NCBI GenBank assembly: GCA_028681335.1
Contig: JAQUIT010000008.1
Location: forward strand, 1-64,000
Direction: 5' to 3'
DNA: 64,000 nucleotides
From: Desulfuromonadaceae bacterium
GTDB lineage: Bacteria > Desulfobacterota > Desulfuromonadia > Geobacterales > Pseudopelobacteraceae
Each line of letters begins with the position of its first letter. Within the stretch, counting starts at the first letter, position 1. The notes below the pieces were generated by a model that saw only the letters and a program-made list of their open reading frames with translations, was not told the DNA's origin and made no database searches. The position numbers and the translations under genes were made by a program. Shown here piece by piece: positions 34,745 through 44,036 of this stretch.

Positions 34745-36174
34745 TGAGGCACCTCCAAAAGAGCCGCCGCATCACGCAACAGCGTCATCAATGGTTCCGG
34801 TATCCATACCCCGAGTAAAAACATCAGCAAAAGCAGGGCCAGTGGCGGTCCAACCGTCCAGAAGGTATCCCGGTATGCGGTCTTTTCACTGTCAGCGGGA
34901 ACCTCCCCCATGACCATCGGCAGAACCGTCAGCGCCATGCCGATAAAAATAACCGTCAACGAAAGCAGGAAAATGGCTCCTACCAGCATCTGCCCCTGCA
35001 TGAAGGCGCTGCTGATTATGGTAAACTCGCTGATAAAAGGTGCAAATGGCGGTGAACCGGTGATGGCGATAAAGCCGGCCAGGAAGATCCCGCCCGACCA
35101 GGGGAGGCGGCGCAGGACGCCCCGCACTTGATCGGTTCTCTTGCTGTTGTAGGAGCGGTGGATATTGCCTGAAGAGAGGAACAGCACCCCCTTGGTCAGG
35201 CCGTTGGCGAGAATGTGGAACAGCGCGCCGAAGATCGCCTTGCCTCCTAATCCGAGCGCTACCGCCATGATGCCGACATGCTCAACACTGGAGTACGCCA
35301 GCATCCGCTTGAAATCCGCCTGTCGCGCCATAAATACCGCGGCCATAACCATCGAAAACAGCCCCATGACGATCAGGGCATTCTGAAAAAAGACGATCTC
35401 TTTGGTGGCCAGACAGAGTTGGTACACGCGCAACAGGGCAAGGAAAGCCAGATTAACCAACCCGCCGGAGAGCAGAGCGCCAACAAGTCCCGGTGCTTCG
35501 CCGTACGCGTCAGGTTTCCAGGTATGGAGGGGAGCCAGCCCCATCTTTGTACCGAAACCGACCAGCAGAAAGACAAAGGCCGCATGAACCCAGCCGGAGG
35601 AGAGTTTTCCCGCATCCCGGATAAGGTCATCGAGGAGCAGTGACGGCTCAACCCTGGCGACAATCGTGGCGTAGGCGAGAAAATAGAGGCCGATCAGCGC
35701 CAGGGCGACCCCGACCGAGCAGATCAGCAGGTACTTCCAGGTCGCCTCGATGGAGCGGGCGTTGCGGTTGAAGTAGATCAGCGGCGCCATGGAGATGGTC
35801 GTGGTTTCAAGCGCCACCCACATCAGTCCCAGATGGTGAGTGATGGTAACCAGCGAGGCGGCCGACAGGCAGACCAGCAGCCACATGCAGAGCGCACGGT
35901 TGGAACGCTCCTGACGATAGAAAAGGTAGCCGATCGAGTAAAGGGCACAGACCAGGAAGAGAGTGCTGGTGCTCAACAGGACGATTTTCCCCAGTGCATC
36001 CAGGTGAAACCAGCCACCGGGAGATTCGGGCGGGGTGACGATCAGCAGCCGGAGCGTGATACCAAAATGGGCAAGAGAGAAGAGTGACAACACCTTGGGG
36101 CGGAGGCGGTCAAACGGAATCAGCCAGCAGGTAGCGGCTCCGATAAGCGGAAGTATGATCAGGGCAGCAAGCAT
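34741..36174 (-). CDS. hyfF: Membrane antiporter-like subunit HyfF (NuoM/N type)
   Basis: 477 residues, about 14 helices, one of the Mrp-like ion-translocating subunits of the complex. Seen: the key Glu in LMWVALETTTISMAPLIY, a Lys in GFGTKMGLAPLHTW (mid-membrane channel), and a second Lys in ILANGLTKGVLF. It begins four bases behind hyfE and overlaps hyfG. Confidence 0.93.
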   Translation of the reverse strand: MLAALIILPLIGAATCWLIPFDRLRPKVLSLFSLAHFGITLRLLIVTPPESPGGWFHLDALGKIVLLSTSTLFLVCALYSIGYLFYRQERSNRALCMWLLVCLSAASLVTITHHLGLMWVALETTTISMAPLIYFNRNARSIEATWKYLLICSVGVALALIGLYFLAYATIVARVEPSLLLDDLIRDAGKLSSGWVHAAFVFLLVGFGTKMGLAPLHTWKPDAYGEAPGLVGALLSGGLVNLAFLALLRVYQLCLATKEIVFFQNALIVMGLFSMVMAAVFMARQADFKRMLAYSSVEHVGIMAVALGLGGKAIFGALFHILANGLTKGVLFLSSGNIHRSYNSKRTDQVRGVLRRLPWSGGIFLAGFIAITGSPPFAPFISEFTIISSAFMQGQMLVGAIFLLSLTVIFIGMALTVLPMVMGEVPADSEKTAYRDTFWTVGPPLALLLLMFLLGVWIPEPLMTLLRDAAALLEVPQ

Positions 36175-36178
36175 GGAA

Positions 36179-36820
36179 CTACTCCTCTTTCAGGGAGGTC
36201 AAACGCGAGGTATCCAGCGAGGAAAACTCACGACTGATCTGGTTGATGACAATCCCCATCACGAAGGTGCCGACCAGCAGATCGAGCAGGGCACCGGCTT
36301 CAACCATGATCGGCATCGCCTCCGCCAGCAGCAGGCCGAAGATGAAAATGCCGTTTTCAAGGATGAGGTAGCCGATAACCTGCGAAATCGCCTTGCGGCG
36401 GGTCGTCAGCACCAGAAAACCGCTCATCAGCGTGGCGATGGATGCCGGGACGAACATGTAATTCTGGTGTTCCGGCAGCATCGGCAGCTTGCCGGCAAAA
36501 CCGAACGAAAGCGCCGTAAAAACCGCGCCGAGCAGCAGCGTGGGGACATAGCCGAGAAACGGCTCCACTTCGCGCTTGATCTCGGCGGAACGGACCGCCC
36601 GCACCAGCAGGAGCGGGATAACAAAACCTTTGACCGCAATTATGACGGTCGTAATCCCGACCAGATGCCAGGAGAACGGGTGGATCAGCCCGGGCAGAAT
36701 GCCTAGAATGACCCCCTGTACCGCCACGGCACGAATCGAAAAGATCAGACGGCTGGTGCCGAGCGAGATAAAGTTGATCAGCAGCACCAGCACAAGCAAT
36801 TGGTCGGCAAGAGTAATCAT
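36179..36820 (-). CDS. hyfE: Membrane subunit HyfE
   Basis: 213 residues, six or more helices; the C-terminal part resembles NuoK with charged residues in LILENGIFIFGLLLAEAMP. I use ATG 36820 (AGGTG upstream, 4 bases behind hyfC) instead of the longer frame from 36874, whose extra residues overlap hyfC. Confidence 0.9.
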   Translation of the reverse strand: MITLADQLLVLVLLINFISLGTSRLIFSIRAVAVQGVILGILPGLIHPFSWHLVGITTVIIAVKGFVIPLLLVRAVRSAEIKREVEPFLGYVPTLLLGAVFTALSFGFAGKLPMLPEHQNYMFVPASIATLMSGFLVLTTRRKAISQVIGYLILENGIFIFGLLLAEAMPIMVEAGALLDLLVGTFVMGIVINQISREFSSLDTSRLTSLKEE

Positions 36821-36824
36821 CGCA

Positions 36825-37733
36825 TCACCTGATGACAAGCAGAGTAGAGAACGCCGCCAGTATTGCGGCGGCAACGAGCAACTGGGGAACGCGCACCAGC
36901 CGCAGACGGGCCATGGCCGATTCTACCATACCGATGACGACGGCCAGTTCCAGCATGGAGATAACGAAAAGCCCCCAGTCGATCAAAGAGTTGCCGGTCG
37001 CATAGGGGAGCGCCAGGTGGACAAAAAAGGCACCGAGCACAAACAGTTTGAGTGCAGCGCCATACTGAATGATCGCCAGGGCCGGACCGCTGTGGTCAAG
37101 CACCATTACCTCGTGGATCATGGTCAGTTCAAGGTGGGTATTGGGGTCGTCAAACGGGATACGGCAGTTTTCGGCCAGCAGCACGATGAACATCCCGCAG
37201 ACGAGGAGCAGCAGCGCCGCGCCGGTGTTCAGCCAGACGCCGAAACTGATGTTGATCAGCATCCCGGAGAGAGAATACGAACCGGACAGGCGCGACAGCG
37301 TGATCAGCGCAAAGAAGAGCGTCGGTTCGGCCAGGCAGGAGAAGGTCGCCTCGCGGGCCGACCCCATTCCCTCGAAACTGGAACCGGTATCCAGTGCGGC
37401 TGCCATCGTAAAGAAACGCCCCAGCGCGAACAGATAGGCGTACAGGATCATGTCGCCGTCAAAGGAGATCGGCGACTGGTGCGCGCCAAACGGAATCAGC
37501 AGCGCGGCGACCGCAGTCGTAGCCAGGGCGACGATCGGCCCGGCACGAAAAACCCAGCTGGTGGTCGTGCTGAAGACGCTCCCCTTGCGCAGCAGGCGGA
37601 TGATGTCGTAGTAGGGCTGCAGGAACGGCGCGCCGACTCTCCCGGCAAACGCCGCCTTCGTTTTACCGATTACCCCCAGCAGCAGCGGCGGCATCGTGAG
37701 CGCCAGCAGGATATGAATGATACTGTTTGTCAT
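36825..37733 (-). CDS. hyfC: Membrane subunit HyfC/HycD (NuoH-like)
   Basis: 302 residues, about eight helices. Anchors the hydrophilic arm; NuoH-type cytoplasmic loop with acidic residues is seen: ENCRIPFDDPNTHLELTM and IHEVMVLDHSGP. Start chosen at ATG 37733 with GGGAAC upstream; an in-frame ATG at 37745 is possible. Next to hyfB and hyfE in the expected Hyf order. Confidence 0.93.
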   Translation of the reverse strand: MTNSIIHILLALTMPPLLLGVIGKTKAAFAGRVGAPFLQPYYDIIRLLRKGSVFSTTTSWVFRAGPIVALATTAVAALLIPFGAHQSPISFDGDMILYAYLFALGRFFTMAAALDTGSSFEGMGSAREATFSCLAEPTLFFALITLSRLSGSYSLSGMLINISFGVWLNTGAALLLLVCGMFIVLLAENCRIPFDDPNTHLELTMIHEVMVLDHSGPALAIIQYGAALKLFVLGAFFVHLALPYATGNSLIDWGLFVISMLELAVVIGMVESAMARLRLVRVPQLLVAAAILAAFSTLLVIR

Positions 37734-37754
37734 GGCAGTTCCCATAAGGATCTT

Positions 37755-39752
37755 TTAGTGTGCCCAAAGCATCAGAATAAACAGGGTGGCAAAGATATAC
37801 ATCATATACAGATGAATCAGGCCGTACTGCAGACGGCGCAAAAAAGCGGACCACGCTCCGACCAGCATGAACAGCGGCACAATGACCCTGTCCAGAAGAG
37901 TTTCGGTCGGGACGTCGCTGCAGCGGGCAGACCGTGGAAAAAGGCCGCCCAAAGTAGGACGATCTATTTTCTGGCGCACCATACCATTGAAGACAGCAAC
38001 GACAAACTCGGAAAAAGAGGTCGCACCATACTGGACCCTCGCCGTGCCGCGCTGGTAACCGCACCCCCAGGTTGGCGCAGTCGCCACCCTCCCCCGTCCC
38101 AGACGCCACCTCCAGAGCAGTGTCACGAGGACCACTGCCGTCAGCAGCAGGATACCGGCAAGCGAAAGCCTGCCCAGAACGGAATCATACCCGGCCGGGA
38201 TTTCAGCTACAAAAGGTTGCGGATAAAACGCCGCAATAGCCGGTGAAACCAGACGCATGGCCAACTGCGGGGCTACCCCGATCAGCAGGCAGAGCAGCGC
38301 TAAAAAAGCCATCGGCAGCAGCATCGGCCACCCGGCTTCATGCGGATGCGCCGCTGCCTGGCTGCGCGGAGTACCGAGGAAGACAGAGCCGTACAGCTTA
38401 GTAAAGGCGATCAGTGCCAGTCCGCCGACAAGCGCCAGCACCGGAGCCAGCAACACCAGATAGACCAGGCTGTCGGCCTTGAGTTGACTAAAGAAACCGA
38501 GGTAGAGAAGGAATTCGCTGACAAAGCCGTTCAGAGGGGGAATGCCGCAGATGGCAACCGAACCGATCAGGAAGAGGAGGGCCACGCGGGGCATACCTTT
38601 TCCCAGCCCCCCCATCAGGTTCATCTCACGCGTTCCGGCGGCATGAATAATGGCCCCGGAGCCGAGGAAGAGCAGCGGTTTGAAGAAACTGTGGTTGAGA
38701 ATATGGAGCAGGGCGCCCGCCATGCCGAGATACATCAGCGTGGGGTTGTGGCTTGACACCCCCATCATGGCAACTCCGAGGCCGGTGGTGATGATGCCGA
38801 TATTCTCGATGCTGCTGCAGGCCAGCAGGCGTTTCAGGTCCCGCTGGGCGACCGCGAAAGTTATCCCCAGCAGCGCCGAGGCTATGCCGCACACCGTCAG
38901 AACCACCCCCCAGAGCAGCGGCGGCTCGTAAAAAAAGGTCAGGGAGCGGAAGATTCCGTACAGCCCCATCTTCAGAATGACACCCGACATCAGCGCGGAA
39001 ACGTGGCTGGGTGCGTTGGCGTGAGCCGAAGGGAGCCAAAGATGAAACGGCATGATACCGGCCTTGGCGCCGAAGCCGACAAAAGCCGCCAGCGCCATGA
39101 TCGCGGCATAGGGAGAGAGCGCTGAAAGCGAACCGACCGGAGGGAGCAGGAACGATCCGGTTTGGGCCGCCAGCAGCGAGAAGTAGACAAACAGAACCAA
39201 TGTGCCGGTATGGGTTGCGATCAGGTAGACGATTCCGGCGCGCCGGACGTTCTCCCGTTCATGTTCGACAACAATCAGAAAGTAGGCGGAAAGCGCCATA
39301 ACTTCCCACACCATGAGAAAAAAAACGCCGTTACGAGCCATGAGCAGAATCGCCATTGACGAGGCGAGCAGGCCGTAGAAAAAGGTCAGTCCCCGTTCGG
39401 TAGCGCGATGCTCGGCAGCCGGCCAGTAGCCGACCGCAAAGAGAGAACCGGCGGCGGCGACGATAAAGACCGGCAGCAGAAAAAACGCGGAAAGCGGGTC
39501 GATGACAAGTTCGCAGGGGCCGAACGGCAGGCTCCACTGGAGCAGATAGGTGGTGGTTGTGTGGCTGAAGAGGAGCTGCAGGGAGGCCGGAACGCCGGCC
39601 ATGGCGGCAAGAATAGTCGCTGCCGTTGATAAAATCTGGCCGGGGCCCGGTTTTCGAAGGAACAGACCGGGGATGCCGGCACAGCCGATAACAAGCGCGG
39701 CGACCAGCGCCACGAGCGCAGGGTCAAAGTAACCCTGCAGAGCGGAATGCAT
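37755..39752 (-). CDS. hyfB: Large antiporter-like membrane subunit HyfB (first copy, NuoL-like)
   Basis: 665 residues, about 16 helices. Seen: VWEVMALSAYFLIVVEHE (helix 5 Glu), GFGAKAGIMPFHLWLPSAHANAPSHVSAL, LLACSSIENIGI, LNHSFFKPLLFLGSG (Lys channel) and the HyfB-type C-terminal TWGCGYQRGTARVQYGATSF. ATG 39752 has AAGGAG upstream. Very similar in layout to the second copy 1.3 kb away; the carbonic-anhydrase-like gene lies between them. Confidence 0.93.
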   Translation of the reverse strand: MHSALQGYFDPALVALVAALVIGCAGIPGLFLRKPGPGQILSTAATILAAMAGVPASLQLLFSHTTTTYLLQWSLPFGPCELVIDPLSAFFLLPVFIVAAAGSLFAVGYWPAAEHRATERGLTFFYGLLASSMAILLMARNGVFFLMVWEVMALSAYFLIVVEHERENVRRAGIVYLIATHTGTLVLFVYFSLLAAQTGSFLLPPVGSLSALSPYAAIMALAAFVGFGAKAGIMPFHLWLPSAHANAPSHVSALMSGVILKMGLYGIFRSLTFFYEPPLLWGVVLTVCGIASALLGITFAVAQRDLKRLLACSSIENIGIITTGLGVAMMGVSSHNPTLMYLGMAGALLHILNHSFFKPLLFLGSGAIIHAAGTREMNLMGGLGKGMPRVALLFLIGSVAICGIPPLNGFVSEFLLYLGFFSQLKADSLVYLVLLAPVLALVGGLALIAFTKLYGSVFLGTPRSQAAAHPHEAGWPMLLPMAFLALLCLLIGVAPQLAMRLVSPAIAAFYPQPFVAEIPAGYDSVLGRLSLAGILLLTAVVLVTLLWRWRLGRGRVATAPTWGCGYQRGTARVQYGATSFSEFVVAVFNGMVRQKIDRPTLGGLFPRSARCSDVPTETLLDRVIVPLFMLVGAWSAFLRRLQYGLIHLYMMYIFATLFILMLWAH

Positions 39753-39925
39753 ACAAAGAGCTCCTTGAAACAATTCAGACCGGATTTAGAAAGAGACCGC
39801 TTGCAACACTTTCAGCGGGGTAAGATAGTGAACCCCGAGACGTATACGTGTCAATAAAAAACTGTCACGATTACAGGCTATTCAGCAGCCGGGGAGTCGT
39901 TTTTCGGATTTTAGCGGGAGTCGCG

Positions 39926-41017
39926 TCACCCAGTTTGGCAGCTCATTCCATCCGGCTCGGGCAGCGCCTCTATCCGGCGCGAATTCCAGTCCAGCACCGA
40001 GGTCCGACGGATCATCTTCACGGCCAGATCTGGAAACTCGCGTTCTATCACTTCGGCAGCAAATTTGGCCAGAAATTGCGATTTCATAACGGCACGTGCC
40101 CGGTCAACCCCAATTTCATCATACGGCACCGAAGCGAGCAGCAGAAAGCCGTCGTCTGGAATCCTCCCGGCGGCCATATTGCTTTCAATAATTGCCGCCG
40201 CCTTGCGGATCGGGTCGGCCAGATCGGGGCTGTACGGCCCGACGATCAGAGCCAGGTTGGGGGTATGGAGAAAATCAAAACCACGCCCCAGGCAGATCAT
40301 CCATTCACGATGTTCGACGGTGAGCGCACGCCGCTCCTGACGTAATGCCTTAATGTGGGAAAGGTTGCCGGCCAGCAGCGGCAGGAGGTCGTTCCTCATT
40401 TCCTGGGGCATGTCATGAAAGCGGGGCGCCAGTTCTGCGGCAAGCCCTTCCGCTGTCATGCCAGCGGACAGATCCAGTATATGCCCGTCGGGGCTGTGCA
40501 GCAGCAGGGCATCTTCATCGGTTTCAAAACCACAGATAAGGGGATAGACGCTGTCATGGGCGGCACCGAAGATCGCTTCCATCTGGCTGCGGATCTGGTG
40601 GGTATGGGCAATTGCCGCCACCGTATCACAGCCAAAGCCGGAACAGCCCCGATGAGCATCGCCGCGTGAAAAATGGTAGGTTATCAGGAGCAGGACCCGG
40701 CGGCCGTTTTTCACCATACGCTGGACATACTGGGCCAGCACCTCTCCCAGATGGGGCCATCCCATATCGAATATCCCGCCAAGATTGCGGAATGGCTGAA
40801 TAATGCCGGGGGGCGTATTGGTGGCAACCGGGATGTTGATGCGGCCGTCCATGCATTTCAACACGGCGATGGCGGTCGGATGCAGTGCAAGGTAGCGCTC
40901 TCTGGCGAGAAAAGCCTCCGGAGAGCAAAACTCTGCCGAGTATCGCTGCGCCAGATCGAAAACCCAGTTGATGCGCTTTGCTATCGACTGTTCATGGATA
41001 GTGCAGGCCTGGTTCAT
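39926..41017 (-). CDS. Carbonic-anhydrase-like protein in the Hyf/Ehr operon
   Basis: 363 residues, soluble, no signal peptide. Carries the zinc-site pattern of beta-type carbonic anhydrases: C55-M-D57-G-R59 (the C-x-D-x-R dyad motif), FRNLGGIF (like the RNxG stretch), and after a hydrophobic strand LLLIT the segment Y-H115-F-S-R-G-D-A-H122-R-G-C125-S-G-F-G-C130. H122-x2-C125 fits ordinary beta enzymes; H115-x14-C130 fits the spacing I recall for DabA (UPF0753). Closest well-known relatives may be CsoSCA-type. AAGGAGGGGG precedes the ATG, 27 bases behind hyfB copy 2. Activity is inferred, not shown. Confidence 0.75.
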   Translation of the reverse strand: MNQACTIHEQSIAKRINWVFDLAQRYSAEFCSPEAFLARERYLALHPTAIAVLKCMDGRINIPVATNTPPGIIQPFRNLGGIFDMGWPHLGEVLAQYVQRMVKNGRRVLLLITYHFSRGDAHRGCSGFGCDTVAAIAHTHQIRSQMEAIFGAAHDSVYPLICGFETDEDALLLHSPDGHILDLSAGMTAEGLAAELAPRFHDMPQEMRNDLLPLLAGNLSHIKALRQERRALTVEHREWMICLGRGFDFLHTPNLALIVGPYSPDLADPIRKAAAIIESNMAAGRIPDDGFLLLASVPYDEIGVDRARAVMKSQFLAKFAAEVIEREFPDLAVKMIRRTSVLDWNSRRIEALPEPDGMSCQTG

Positions 41018-41044
41018 GGCGCCCCCTCCTTCAGCTTCAGGACC

Positions 41045-43057
41045 TCAGAAGTAACTGACTGCCAGCAGGACAACCAGCGTAACAAGAGAATAGAGAACGT
41101 ACTGCTGCAGGATGCCGTTCTGCAGCTTGCGTACTCCGGAAAAGCGGGCATAGAGACGTTTCAGCGCCGGGATATACACGAGCTCCAGCACAGCTTCCGG
41201 AACATGGCTGGAAAAGCGGGAGCGGTCGGGAAAAATCCCCGCCGCTATTTCAGGGGGGTGACTCTGCGGCTTCAGTACAAAGGCAAAGAGGGATGTCAAC
41301 ATGCCGGCGAATGATGAGGCGCTATACTGTATCCGTGGCGCCGGGCGCTGATAACCGCACCCCCAGGTAACGTTCTCGCTACAGACCGTCCCCGCCAACC
41401 GGCGCCTGTACCAGAACGTCACAAGAGATATCAGGGCAAGCAGCAAGGCTCCCGCAATGGTTATCATCTCCAGCGGTGCCAGCTCCTGCAGCGGGAGTCC
41501 CGCCGTCGTGACCAGCAGCGGCAGAACAGTCAGGCTGACCCGCCCCAGCGGGCCGGCCACCAGAGAGGGAGCCAGCCCTATGACAAGACAGATCGAACCC
41601 AGCAGCAGCATCGGCAGCAGCATCGGCCAACCGGCCTCATGGCTCGCCTCATGCCGCTCCGCCCGCGGCGAACCGAGAAAAACGATGCCGTAAACCTTGA
41701 CAAAACAGGCCACCGCCAGCCCCCCGACCAGGGCCAGCGCCGGAGCGGCCAACGCCGCTGCAGCTGCCGCCGCCCCACCCGTGCCCTGAATGCCCTGAAA
41801 AAAACCGAGGTAGATCAGCAGTTCACTGACAAAGCCGTTAAGCGGCGGCAGGCCGCAGATCGCGACCGCGCCGACGCCGAACAGCAGGGCCGTATAGGGG
41901 AGACGCCGTGCCGCCCCGCCCATCAGATCCATTTCACGGGTGCCGGTGGCGTGGATGACCGAACCGGCTCCAAGAAAGAGCAGCGCCTTGAACAGGGCGT
42001 GGTTGAGAACATGCAGCAGCGCTCCGCTCATACCGAGCAGCATCATCGCCGGAGAGCCTGTCGCCTGCCCTACCAGCGCCACGCCGAGTCCCATGAAGAT
42101 AATGCCGATATTCTCGATACTGTGGTAAGCGAGCAACCGTTTCAGATCGTGCTGTCCGATCGCAAAGGCTACGCCGACCACTCCGGAGACGCCCCCGAGG
42201 GCCAGCACGCTGCATCCCCACCAGAGTGGTACAGCGTTAAAGAACGACAGTGTCCTGACGATCCCGTACACCCCGACTTTGAGGATAACACCGGACATAA
42301 CGGCCGAGACATGACTGGGGGCGTTGGCGTGGGCCGAGGGGAGCCAGATATGGAGTGGCATGATGCCGGCCTTCATGCCGAAACCGAACAGGGCGATCAG
42401 ATACACAGCGGCAGCCAGAGGAGAGGAGGCTGTCAGTGAACCGGCTGCCGGGAAGAGCCAGCTGCCGCTCAGCAGGTTCAAGAGCGGAAAGAGGGCAAAC
42501 AGACCGAGGGTCCCGGTGTGGGTGGTAATCATGTAGAGCGTGCCGGCTGCGTTGACCTCGGGTTTTTCGTCCTCGGTGGTTATGAGAAAATAGGATGCCA
42601 GCGCCATTATTTCCCAAGCAAACAGGAAACTAATGCCATCACGGGCCAGGACAACGGCGCTCATGCCGGCGGTCATCACCCCGAAGAAGAAGGTCATCTT
42701 GCGGACGTTATGGGGGTAGTGGCCGGCGTGCCAGTAGGTACGGGCATACAGTGCGGCACAGCCGGTGATCAGAAAGATGGGGATTAGAAACCAGGCCGAA
42801 AGCGGATCGATGCCGATCTCGGCCGGGCCAAACGGGAGTGCCCAGGCGAGTTGAAAAATTTCAGAACTACCGGAGATTAACGCCACGGCAGCGCCGATTA
42901 ATCCAAGGGCGGAAGCCGCCAGCATGAGTACAGTCGCCAGCAGCTGACCACGGGAGACACTCAGCAGTCCGGGCACCAGCAGTGGAGCACCGGAGAGTGC
43001 GGCCAGCAGTGTGGCGGCGAAAATCAGTGTACTAGCGGCTACCAACTCCTGCGCCAT
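41045..43057 (-). CDS. Large antiporter-like membrane subunit HyfB (second copy, NuoL-like)
   Basis: 670 residues, about 16 helices; aligns along its whole length with the other HyfB (AWEIMALASYFLITTEDE, GFGMKAGIMPLHIWLPSAHANAPSHVSAV, LNHALFKALLFLGAGS, TWGCGYQRPAPRIQYSASSF). The duplication gives the locus three Mrp-like subunits including hyfF. It is the promoter-proximal gene of the operon; the 154 bases upstream contain no clear sigma-70 or sigma-54 promoter. Confidence 0.92.
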   Translation of the reverse strand: MAQELVAASTLIFAATLLAALSGAPLLVPGLLSVSRGQLLATVLMLAASALGLIGAAVALISGSSEIFQLAWALPFGPAEIGIDPLSAWFLIPIFLITGCAALYARTYWHAGHYPHNVRKMTFFFGVMTAGMSAVVLARDGISFLFAWEIMALASYFLITTEDEKPEVNAAGTLYMITTHTGTLGLFALFPLLNLLSGSWLFPAAGSLTASSPLAAAVYLIALFGFGMKAGIMPLHIWLPSAHANAPSHVSAVMSGVILKVGVYGIVRTLSFFNAVPLWWGCSVLALGGVSGVVGVAFAIGQHDLKRLLAYHSIENIGIIFMGLGVALVGQATGSPAMMLLGMSGALLHVLNHALFKALLFLGAGSVIHATGTREMDLMGGAARRLPYTALLFGVGAVAICGLPPLNGFVSELLIYLGFFQGIQGTGGAAAAAAALAAPALALVGGLAVACFVKVYGIVFLGSPRAERHEASHEAGWPMLLPMLLLGSICLVIGLAPSLVAGPLGRVSLTVLPLLVTTAGLPLQELAPLEMITIAGALLLALISLVTFWYRRRLAGTVCSENVTWGCGYQRPAPRIQYSASSFAGMLTSLFAFVLKPQSHPPEIAAGIFPDRSRFSSHVPEAVLELVYIPALKRLYARFSGVRKLQNGILQQYVLYSLVTLVVLLAVSYF

Positions 43058-43211
43058 GATGCTCTGCCCCCCTGGCCCTTAAAAACAGGATGCGTACGTA
43101 ATCGAAGTTGTTTTGTGCCGGCTCCGGCAAACGGAATCCGTACGATCACGAAATAAATCCTACAAAAACAGAACGTATTACTATCGTACTAAAAAAGCGG
43201 AAAATAACGTC

Positions 43212-43889
43212 TTACTTCCTGATGATGGTTTCCTCCAGCGCGCGAATCGCGACCATGATCTCCCCCTCGCTGCCGGGACGATGGAGCAGTTCCTGAAACG
43301 GTTGATCACGCAGCAGAAATGCCAGCTTTGCCAGCAGATTCAGGTGCGCTTTGACGTTAGGCGTTACCAGCGTAAAAAGAATCGTGACCGGCTGACCGTC
43401 TATCGCATCAAAGTCGATCGGATTTTTGAGAAAGCAGAGGCTTATCGCAGATTCCCCTGCCTGCCCGACGATCGGATTACGAACATGCGGGATTGCAATA
43501 CCGTTCCCGAGGGCGGTGGAGCCGAGGGCCTCGCGTGCCAGAAGGGTCTGCAGCAGAAATTCCGGATCGAGACTCGGGGGAAGCTTGAGGCGCGAAACGA
43601 CCTCCCGTAATGCCGATTCCGGAGTATCGCCCGGCAGATCGTAAAAAATCCCTCCGTGGGCCAGCGCATCGGAAACAAGCGGTCGATCCGGCGTTTCGCC
43701 ACTGGCAGCAAAGATCTCGGGAGGAATCAAAATTCCATGGCTAGTGGCCCATTCCAGCAGATCAACCCGATTGATGCGGTACCGGTCATCCTGCTTATGC
43801 GCCGGGAGCCCCTTGTGTTTAATCCAGCCTAATACTGTTTTTTCATCAACGCCGATGGCGGCGGCAAGATCGGTAACCTTTAAAAACAT
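43212..43889 (-). CDS. Excisionase-type HTH domain fused to PTS EIIA (EIIANtr-like)
   Basis: 225 residues. N-terminal MerR/excisionase-like helix-turn-helix (about 1-50: VTDLAAAIGVDEKTVLGWIK) fused to a PTS EIIA-2/nitrogen-type domain (about 75-225) with phospho-His135 in GNGIAIPHVRNP. Members couple PTS phosphorylation to regulation and not to sugar import. No PTS permease is nearby. It lies upstream of the hyfB copy 2 on the same strand, so it may be co-transcribed with or regulate that operon (inference). Ribosome site GGAGAG. Confidence 0.88.
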   Translation of the reverse strand: MFLKVTDLAAAIGVDEKTVLGWIKHKGLPAHKQDDRYRINRVDLLEWATSHGILIPPEIFAASGETPDRPLVSDALAHGGIFYDLPGDTPESALREVVSRLKLPPSLDPEFLLQTLLAREALGSTALGNGIAIPHVRNPIVGQAGESAISLCFLKNPIDFDAIDGQPVTILFTLVTPNVKAHLNLLAKLAFLLRDQPFQELLHRPGSEGEIMVAIRALEETIIRK

Positions 43890-43957
43890 CGCGCATCTCT
43901 CCGTGCAACAGTGTCACTTCGCGCAAACAACCGGCAATTCTGGCTGACGCGCAAAAA

Positions 43958-43986
43958 ACAATATGTTATTACCTATAAAACGTCAA
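43958..43986 (-). promoter_or_regulatory. Sigma-70 promoter for the HTH-EIIA gene
   Basis: On the minus strand TTGACG, 17-base spacer, TATTGT, about 70 bases before the ATG. The spacing is ideal and both boxes match four or five of six bases. Confidence 0.6.
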
Positions 43987-44036
43987 TCGCATTTTCTGAC
44001 GTTCATCGGCTTACAATGAGCCTGAAAGGCGGCACT

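Noticed and set aside
36576-38246. 556-codon open frame on the plus strand
   Set aside because: Antisense to hyfE, hyfC and hyfB; low-complexity Gln/Arg/Asp-rich product caused by the GC-rich codons of the real membrane genes.
43058-43211. Sigma-54 promoter (GGCAC...) before hyfB copy 2
   Set aside because: GGCAC is present but the TTGC element at the right distance is missing.
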